Under the pieces are notes generated by a model that worked only from the letters and a program-made list of their open reading frames with translations, did no database searches and was not told the DNA's origin. Shown here in pieces: positions 1-4,990 of a DNA stretch of 13,946 bases. A program made the position numbers and the translations under genes. The stretch comes from an uncultured Prevotella sp. (lineage in GTDB: Bacteria > Bacteroidota > Bacteroidia > Bacteroidales > Bacteroidaceae): NCBI GenBank assembly GCA_905373605.1, contig CAJPTO010000060.1, positions 1 to 13,946 of the forward strand, read 5' to 3'. Numbering within the stretch: the stretch's first letter is position 1; every line of letters begins with the position of its first letter.

Positions 1-340
1 AACGCCCATCAACTTGTCAACTTGTTAACTCGTTAACTTGTCAACTAGCAAAAGTTAAAAGGTGAAAAAATGGGATTAGTCATTTTTTCAACCTTACGAT
101 ATTAACGACATGTCCTTTTGTTCTTCTGTCAAAAGAACATGTGTTTATGTCAAGAGGGCTGGAAAAGTGAAGGGGTGAAAAGGTGAAAAAATGGCTAACA
201 CCCATCAACTTGTCTGTCAAAAGAACATGTGTTTATGTCAAGAGATAGTGAAAAATGCCTAACACCCACAAAGCATTTTGCTCAACTCCACAACAAAAAC
301 TCCCCCCAACTCCCCACTTACCTTATACATTTCGACACAA
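1..340. repeat. Gene-free region with several short intergenic repeats
   Basis: No convincing gene is present. Positions 11-48 are a tandem repeat of period 8 (units AACTTGTC, AACTTGTT, AACTCGTT, AACTTGTC, then a partial unit). A perfect 32-bp direct repeat lies at 125-156 and 213-244. A 13-mer GGTGAAAAAATGG occurs at 61-73 and 182-194, and an 18-mer beginning AACGCCCATC at 1-18 recurs at 197-214 with one change. The repeat order suggests that a block of roughly 90-200 bp was partly duplicated. Repeats of this style are common between genes in Prevotella and Bacteroides, which is background knowledge and was not checked here. An open frame at 255-638 overlaps the AraC-fusion gene in another frame and is not believed. 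Confidence 0.75.
125..244. repeat. Perfect 32-bp direct repeat, two copies
   Basis: Copies at 125-156 and 213-244 are identical over 32 bp and begin TCTGTCAAAAGAACATG. Their starts are 88 bp apart. In the first copy the sequence can also fold with the DNA just upstream (GTTCTT at 120-125 with AAGAAC at 133-138). The second copy lacks the upstream partner, so it looks like a truncated duplicate. Two copies 56 bp apart are not enough for a CRISPR array. Confidence 0.85.
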
Positions 341-350
341 TCGTTATAAA

Positions 351-385
351 AAAGGGAACTATATTTCGGTAGTTCCCTTTTTTTT
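351..385 (+). terminator. Rho-independent terminator upstream of the B6 operon
   Basis: AAAGGGAACTA (351-361) pairs perfectly with TAGTTCCCTTT (370-380) around an 8-base loop, and a T run follows (381-385). An A run precedes the stem, so it could also work on the opposite strand. It may end transcription entering from the left, or act as an attenuator if a weak promoter-like TACATTTC at 326-333 is used. The first role is more likely. Confidence 0.8.
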
Positions 386-395
386 GTTTACTTTG
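364..395 (+). promoter_or_regulatory. Candidate promoter of the B6 operon
   Basis: TTACTTTG at 388-395, followed by C, fits the Bacteroidota -7 box TAnnTTTG except at its second base. TTTC at 364-367 sits 20 bases upstream and could be the -33 box, which would place it in the loop of the terminator hairpin. Transcription would start near 402, giving a leader of about 50 bases. No TPP or other riboswitch is seen in that leader. The match is imperfect. Confidence 0.45.
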
Positions 396-450
396 CAACC
401 CGAGAACAACAGGCAACAAACAAAGAAAGGAGTAGACGGCAAGCCAAACA

Positions 451-1557
451 TTGGAACAACAAGCCACACCCATACTCACCATCAACGGGTCCGACGGCAC
501 AGGCGGGGCTGGAATACAGGCAGACATCAAGACGATTTCCGCCCTAGGAGGGCGTGCCCTCTCGGCCATCACTTCGATAACGGCCCAAAACACCCTGGGC
601 ATACAAGAGTTTTTCGACCTGCCTGCCGAAACCGTTAAGGGGCAAATCGAGGCCATTGTCAACGACATGCAACCCGAAGTTGTGAAAGTGGGCATGATAA
701 GGAGGGCCGAAACCGTGGCACTGATAGCACAACTGCTTAAGCAACATAAGCCCCAGCACGTTATCTACGACCCCGTCATCGTGTCGTCACAAAACGAAAT
801 GCTCATGGCACAAGAGGTCGTAGACGAGGTTAGGCGCAGCCTATTGCCACTTTGTTCGCTGGTGCTGATGAAGCGCGCCGATGCCGAACGCCTTACGCAA
901 ACGGCCATTAACACGGCCGCCGACCTAGACTTGGTTGTGGAAAACCTGCTTCGCAGCGGATGCCAAGCCGTGATGTTGCAAGGCAGCCACACGCCACCGC
1001 AAAGCCTAACCGATGTGTTTGCCACAGCGAAAGACGGCGAACCAACTTTCCTTCCCTCGCTGTTCAACGAGGGCGAAAACCACATTCGCCACGGACTTAG
1101 CGGCAGTCTCTCGGCCGCCATCGCCGCTTTCGTAAACGGGGGCAACGCCATCTTCGAGGCTGTTGTTAATGCACGCAACTATATTGCACAGCTACAACCA
1201 CAGCACACGGGCATCATCGGACGGAGCGGAGAGCTGTTTAACGAGTTCACGCACGACATAACGCAGCATCATCACACCAACAGCGATGTGAAGTTTTATG
1301 CCGACAGACTGAACGTCAGCCCACGATACCTGGCACAAGTTACGCGCCGCATCACGGGAAAACCGCCCAAAGCCATCATCGACGAATACCTTACGCACGA
1401 GATTGAGCAGCAGCTGGCCTTCACACAAAAGACAATACAGGAGATTGCCTATGCCTACGGCTTTCGTTCGCAAGCCCACTTGGCCAAATTTTTCAAGAAC
1501 ATCAACGGACTTTCGCCCAGCGAATACCGAAAAGATATACATTTAAACAAACAATAA
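451..1557 (+). CDS. ThiD/PdxK-like (pseudo)kinase fused to AraC-type DNA-binding domain; putative B6 operon regulator
   Basis: A 368-aa two-domain protein. Residues 7-250 have the fold of HMP/HMP-P kinase and pyridoxal kinase (ThiD/PdxK, ribokinase superfamily): TINGSDGTGGAGIQADIKT near 10-28, ITAQNTLG at 43-50 and VKVGMI at 78-83 match the substrate-side motifs. Residues 275-360 are an AraC/XylS C-terminal domain, with the family signature at 331-359 (IAYAYGF, then FFK and P-EYR). The catalytic motifs are altered: TPNxPEA reads LMKRADA (139-145), KGGH reads QGSH (177-180), and GTGCT reads GLSGS (215-219). I infer a sensor-regulator rather than a working kinase. It could still have weak or different kinase activity, and automatic annotation would probably call it ThiD. 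The start is TTG; a stop codon lies 15 bases upstream in frame and no ATG fits. AAAGGAG at 426-432 is rather far upstream. The stop is one base before pdxS, so the genes are surely co-transcribed. Confidence 0.88.
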   Translation: MEQQATPILTINGSDGTGGAGIQADIKTISALGGRALSAITSITAQNTLGIQEFFDLPAETVKGQIEAIVNDMQPEVVKVGMIRRAETVALIAQLLKQHKPQHVIYDPVIVSSQNEMLMAQEVVDEVRRSLLPLCSLVLMKRADAERLTQTAINTAADLDLVVENLLRSGCQAVMLQGSHTPPQSLTDVFATAKDGEPTFLPSLFNEGENHIRHGLSGSLSAAIAAFVNGGNAIFEAVVNARNYIAQLQPQHTGIIGRSGELFNEFTHDITQHHHTNSDVKFYADRLNVSPRYLAQVTRRITGKPPKAIIDEYLTHEIEQQLAFTQKTIQEIAYAYGFRSQAHLAKFFKNINGLSPSEYRKDIHLNKQ

Positions 1558-1558
1558 A

Positions 1559-2434
1559 ATGAAAGAAAACAGACAAGAACTGAACCGCAACCTGGCGCAA
1601 ATGCTCAAAGGCGGCGTTATCATGGACGTTACAACACCCGAACAAGCACGCATCGCAGAAGCTGCAGGCGCATGCGCCGTCATGGCTTTGGAACGCATCC
1701 CGGCCGACATTCGCGCTGCTGGAGGTGTTTCGCGCATGAGCGACCCCAAGATGATTAAGGGCATTCAAGAGGCTGTTTCCATCCCCGTGATGGCCAAATG
1801 CCGCATCGGACACTTTGCCGAAGCACAAATTTTGCAAGCCATCGAAATTGATTACATTGATGAGAGCGAGGTGCTTTCGCCTGCCGACGACGTTTACCAC
1901 ATCGACAAAAACAAGTTCGACGTGCCTTTCGTGTGCGGTGCTAAGAACCTTAACGAGGCCTTGCGCCGTATTGCAGAAGGTGCAACGATGATTCGCACAA
2001 AAGGAGAGCCTGGAACAGGCGATGTAATTCAGGCCGTGCGCCACTTGCGCATGATGCAAAGCGAAATACGCCGACTCACCTCGATGAGCGAAGACGAACT
2101 CTACGAAGCAGCCAAAGCAATGCAAGCACCTTACGACCTTGTGCGCTATGTACACGAAAACGGCAAGTTGCCTGTTGTCAACTTCGCCGCTGGTGGCGTG
2201 GCTACGCCTGCCGATGCTGCGCTGATGATGCAATTGGGAGCAGAGGGAGTGTTCGTTGGTTCGGGCATTTTCAAGTCGGGCGACCCTGCAAAACGCGCTG
2301 CCGCCATCGTAAAAGCCGTTACAAACTTCAACGATGCCAAGATGCTGGCCGAGCTCTCTGAAGACCTTGGCGAAGCTATGGTGGGCATCAACGAGCAAGA
2401 GATAGCACTGCTCATGGCAGAGAGGGGACAATAA
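1559..2434 (+). CDS. pdxS: Pyridoxal 5'-phosphate synthase subunit PdxS
   Basis: Lyase subunit of the deoxyxylulose-independent PLP synthase. It condenses ribose 5-phosphate, glyceraldehyde 3-phosphate and ammonia from PdxT into PLP, and in known members forms a cytosolic dodecamer with twelve PdxT subunits. The 291-aa length is typical. It is a (beta/alpha)8 barrel with very high family similarity: GGVIMDVTTPEQA at 18-30, ALERIPADIRAAGGV at 43-57, PVMAKCRIGHF at 76-86, IRTKGEPGTGD at 145-155 and the phosphate-binding VFVGSGIF at 231-238. Lys80 and Lys148 correspond to the two Schiff-base lysines (81 and 149 in Bacillus subtilis), and Asp23 to the active-site aspartate. The ATG lies one base after the stop of the AraC-fusion gene, and pdxT starts four bases after this gene. 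Nothing is missing or odd. Confidence 0.98.
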   Translation: MKENRQELNRNLAQMLKGGVIMDVTTPEQARIAEAAGACAVMALERIPADIRAAGGVSRMSDPKMIKGIQEAVSIPVMAKCRIGHFAEAQILQAIEIDYIDESEVLSPADDVYHIDKNKFDVPFVCGAKNLNEALRRIAEGATMIRTKGEPGTGDVIQAVRHLRMMQSEIRRLTSMSEDELYEAAKAMQAPYDLVRYVHENGKLPVVNFAAGGVATPADAALMMQLGAEGVFVGSGIFKSGDPAKRAAAIVKAVTNFNDAKMLAELSEDLGEAMVGINEQEIALLMAERGQ

Positions 2435-2438
2435 GAAG

Positions 2439-3002
2439 ATGCGAATTGCCATTCTTGCACTGCAAGGCGCATTCATCGAACACCGCAAGATGCTTGCGCA
2501 ACTCGGCGTGGAGAGTTTCGAAGTGAGGCAAGCTGCCGACTGGGAACAACCCAAAGACGCGCTTATCATCCCTGGCGGAGAAAGCACCACGATGCTTAAA
2601 TTGCTGCGCGAGCTGGGCTTGCTCGAACCTATAAGGCAGGCTATAGCTAGCGGACTGCCCGTTTTCGGCACTTGCGCCGGACTTATCTTGCTGGCCAAAC
2701 ACGTTGAAGGCGACGAGTTGCAACGCATCTCCACGATGGACACCACCGTATGCCGCAATGCCTACGGCCGCCAGTTGGGCAGTTTCTTTGTCGAAAGCCC
2801 CGTGAAAGGCATCGACCATGCCGTGCCAATGACCTTCATCCGCGCGCCTTACATCAGCGAAGTGGGCCCGGGCGTTGAGGTGTTGGCCGAGGTTAACGGC
2901 CATATCGTGGCGGCAAGGCAAGGCAAACAGCTCGTTACGGCCTTCCATCCCGAACTGAACGACGACCTTTCCATACATCGCATGTTCGTAGAGATGGTGT
3001 AA
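2439..3002 (+). CDS. pdxT: Pyridoxal 5'-phosphate synthase glutaminase subunit PdxT
   Basis: Class I (triad) glutamine amidotransferase that releases ammonia from glutamine and channels it to PdxS. Length is 187 aa, as usual. The family motifs are present: IPGGEST at 44-50 (oxyanion region), the nucleophile Cys79 in FGTCAGLILLA, and His170 and Glu172 in AFHPEL. The triad has the same residue numbers as in the B. subtilis enzyme. The start codon is four bases after the pdxS stop, so the two subunits are translated from one message in the stoichiometric pairing expected for the complex. No clear intrinsic terminator follows; transcription probably fades or ends in the gene-poor region after 3003. 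Confidence 0.98.
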   Translation: MRIAILALQGAFIEHRKMLAQLGVESFEVRQAADWEQPKDALIIPGGESTTMLKLLRELGLLEPIRQAIASGLPVFGTCAGLILLAKHVEGDELQRISTMDTTVCRNAYGRQLGSFFVESPVKGIDHAVPMTFIRAPYISEVGPGVEVLAEVNGHIVAARQGKQLVTAFHPELNDDLSIHRMFVEMV

Positions 3003-3207
3003 GTGGGAAGCAACACACCAATTAGCAACAAAAGGGCTCACACCCAAACTCTTTTCCAAAGGGATTGAACGTGTGCGAACCTTGCTCTTAGCCTATTCGG
3101 AGCTGAACAAATTAAGGTCATTGCAATTAAAGCTTCGGGGCTTGAAGCCGAACTAACACAGGCTATTAGAATATAATGGCTAGTGCGTTTTGATGCTTAA
3201 TCCACAA

Positions 3208-3261
3208 TCGGCCATTAGAATTTTTCTTTATCATAAGGTAAAGGAAAGTTTTAATGGCCGA
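3208..3261. repeat. 10-bp inverted repeat pair
   Basis: TCGGCCATTA at 3208-3217 is the exact reverse complement of TAATGGCCGA at 3252-3261, with a 34-base spacer. A related small dyad, GCTATTA (3162-3168) with TAATGGC (3174-3180), lies just upstream, and both share a GGCYATTAGAAT core. The spacer is long for a terminator. The arms could be ends of a tiny degenerate repeat element or a protein-binding pair. Confidence 0.55.
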
Positions 3262-3578
3262 ATTATTTATAGGCAAGTGGCAAGTAACTTACTATAGTCA
3301 AACAGAAATGTTTTTTGGAAAAATCTATCATGAAAGCCAATCGCACCAAACATGTTGTTGGCAAATTGCTGAACGGAAGAAAAAAGAGATTTCTTGTTGG
3401 CAAAGCATGCACTTATCGCGTTGCAAATGCATTTCGTTATCATCCTAAATTTTTTCTTATTCATTTACAAAACAGCTTTTCGACACGCACAATTCTAGCA
3501 TTTTTCAGAGTCTTAAAACCAGCAAAACACATGTGTTTCCTTATTTTTCAATTGCTTTTTGGGTGAACTGCGAGCATA

Positions 3579-3601
3579 AAATGATGCGTTTTGCATCGTT
3601 T
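3579..3601. repeat. Small hairpin with GATGC/GCATC core
   Basis: AAATGATGC (3579-3587) pairs with GCATCGTTT (3593-3601), with one G-T pair, around a GTTTT loop. No T run follows directly, so it is not a typical terminator. It is the first of a group of small dyads with GCAT words between 3579 and 3848. Confidence 0.5.
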
Positions 3602-3740
3602 AGCTTCGCTAGATTGTTGCCATTGCATGTTTTTGCGCCTGTGTTTTTGCCAACTTTTCCACCTATTTCATAACATTCAACGCCTCTTTGTCCGCCCTAA
3701 ATAACGCCTTTTTCATTCATCATCCTGCTTTTTGATGCAT

Positions 3741-3848
3741 TTAGCCATGCAAAGTGCATGAGTTAGCCATGTAAAGTGCCGCATTTAGCTTGGCTTTTTC
3801 ATGCAAAAAGCACGGCTATGTGCAGCACTTAGCACAGTTTTGTGCTAA
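3741..3848. repeat. Short direct repeats followed by two hairpins
   Basis: TTAGCCATGCAAAGTGC (3741-3757) is repeated at 3763-3779 with a single C-to-T change, at a spacing of 22 bp. Then come a hairpin GCTTTTT-CATGC-AAAAAGC (3793-3811) and a perfect 8-bp stem TTAGCACA/TGTGCTAA with a GTTT loop (3829-3848). The words TTAGC and GCAT recur throughout. Function is unknown. Confidence 0.65.
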
Positions 3849-4549
3849 AAGACGAGCTAAAAGCGGCAAAATGGTGTGACAGATGCCGACAATAGACCCT
3901 TACTCACTTCTAACAACCTCATGCAAGAATGAATTATTTGCAGCCGATAGGCAATTTATGGTGCGCGAAGGCAGCCATAATGTTAAAAAATATGCCGAAT
4001 ATTTTACTTATTGTGGAATGTTATCTGGCAATATACATCACCTCGAGAAAGAACAGGTGGCATCAAATGCCTTGTGCAAAACCACAGAAAGAATGTATCT
4101 ACAGCAATGTTGATGCTGTAAGGCAGGCATCGACGTACAGACTAAATGAAAATCGCCGGCACGAAGCTTTTAGCAAAGTGGAAAGGCAAAACGAACTGTT
4201 CGAGGAACGAGAAAAGAACCATTAGACAACTTAAGAACAATTTCCTAACCCATTTCCTTTAGACTATAAGCTGCCTTGTTATACTTGCCTGCCCAAACAA
4301 CAAAACCACAGTCTACACGGCCATTTATCAACAAAATCAATTCTAAATATATTTTTTAGTAACAAAATATTGCATGTATCCGTTATTTTTCCTAACTTAG
4401 CAGCATGAGTTAAAACCCTCGCGAGAATATTATGCCGTATGGTGATTCCGTTACAAGCAAACGGGACATAGGCTTGTACACTTTCCATCTGGCTATAAGC
4501 AAATTATAACGCCTATGAATACCGATACGCCGCCCTACACTTATTGACA

Positions 4550-4571
4550 CCGGCAAACCTTTGTTTGTCGG
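4550..4571 (+). other. Hairpin upstream of the lipoprotein-protease pair
   Basis: CCGGCAAAC (4550-4558) pairs with GTTTGTCGG (4563-4571), nine pairs including one G-T, around a CTTT loop. No T run follows, so it is probably a leader hairpin, or a weak signal, about 50 bases before the ATG at 4621. Confidence 0.45.
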
Positions 4572-4620
4572 CAGCGTTTATTAACCCTTATTACATAACA
4601 AATAATTAATTCAAAACAAG

Positions 4621-4980
4621 ATGAAAAACAAGACACTTTTATGGCTCATGCTTCTCTTTTTCCCCTTAGCTTTGGCTACATCGTGCAACACCGAAGTGAA
4701 TTATGAAAATATAAAGTATGAGGGAAAAATATTGTCGCTCATCAAAAGCAAAAACAATGAGCACTATAACATTATTCTAATTACACGGTCAACATCCAAG
4801 AAAGGAGTACCCGTGGGAAGCACTATCGGTTTTTATGATAGAGACTTTGGTGAAAAGATGCACGAAGGCGACATTGTTCATTTCCGAGTGCCGATGTTTC
4901 AAGAATGGGTTGGCCCAGAAACAGCCGACCATCTTTGGCCACAATATGTGGGAGTGATAAAATTTTATGATAATGAATAA
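4621..4980 (+). CDS. Small predicted lipoprotein upstream of the S8 protease
   Basis: A 119-aa protein of unknown family. It has a basic N-terminus, a hydrophobic segment (residues 5-19) and a likely lipidated Cys22 in the sequence ALATSC, so it is probably exported and anchored by lipid. The rest (about 95 residues) alternates hydrophobic and polar residues (GKILSLIK, NIILITRS, GSTIGFYD, DIVHFRV, YVGVIKFYD), which suggests a small beta-barrel. I recognise no domain. The gene ends 10 bases before the protease gene on the same strand, so the two are probably co-expressed, and it could be a partner or inhibitor of the protease; that is only inference from position. AT-rich codons, including ATA and AAA, are more frequent than in the B6 operon. 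Confidence 0.8.
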   Translation: MKNKTLLWLMLLFFPLALATSCNTEVNYENIKYEGKILSLIKSKNNEHYNIILITRSTSKKGVPVGSTIGFYDRDFGEKMHEGDIVHFRVPMFQEWVGPETADHLWPQYVGVIKFYDNE

Positions 4981-4990
4981 CCACTAGAAG

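Larger units (their letters stand above)
3003..4620. other. 1.6-kb gene-poor region with hairpins and short repeats
   Basis: I see no gene I can support. Small open frames exist (3254-3448 and 3315-3566; 3883-4113 and 3929-4225, all plus strand). They overlap each other in different frames, are rich in Cys, His and Lys from AT-rich codons, and match no family I know. The DNA carries related dyads with a GGCYATTAGAAT core (3162-3261), a hairpin at 3579-3601, a near-identical 17-bp direct repeat (3741-3757 and 3763-3779), hairpins at 3793-3811 and 3829-3848, and a hairpin close to the next gene (4550-4571). It may be decayed coding DNA, a non-coding RNA or plain intergenic repeats. The stretch 4226-4549 shows nothing distinctive, and no confident promoter for the gene at 4621 was found. 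Confidence 0.6.

Noticed and set aside
125..244. Possible CRISPR array from the 32-bp repeat
   Set aside because: Only two copies, no third unit, no cas genes, and the surrounding sequence shows other unrelated repeats.
384..450. Possible TPP or B6 riboswitch in the leader of the B6 operon
   Set aside because: The leader is only about 50-65 bases and lacks the conserved TPP riboswitch words; no PLP riboswitch family is known to me that fits.
255..638. 127-codon plus-strand frame
   Set aside because: It runs through the terminator and overlaps the AraC-fusion gene out of frame; its product is low-complexity His/Pro/Arg-rich.
1502..2758. 418-codon open frame on the minus strand across pdxS and pdxT
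   Set aside because: It is antisense to two genes with complete family motifs; its product is rich in Cys, Ser and His and matches nothing known. It is a by-product of codon bias on the other strand.
3254..3566. Overlapping small plus-strand frames (3254-3448 and 3315-3566)
   Set aside because: They overlap in different frames, have no known motif, and the first begins inside an inverted-repeat arm. Coding function is not supported.
3883..4225. Two overlapping frames of 76 and 98 codons
   Set aside because: Neither shows family similarity, a clear promoter or plausible codon bias over the other; a decayed gene cannot be excluded.
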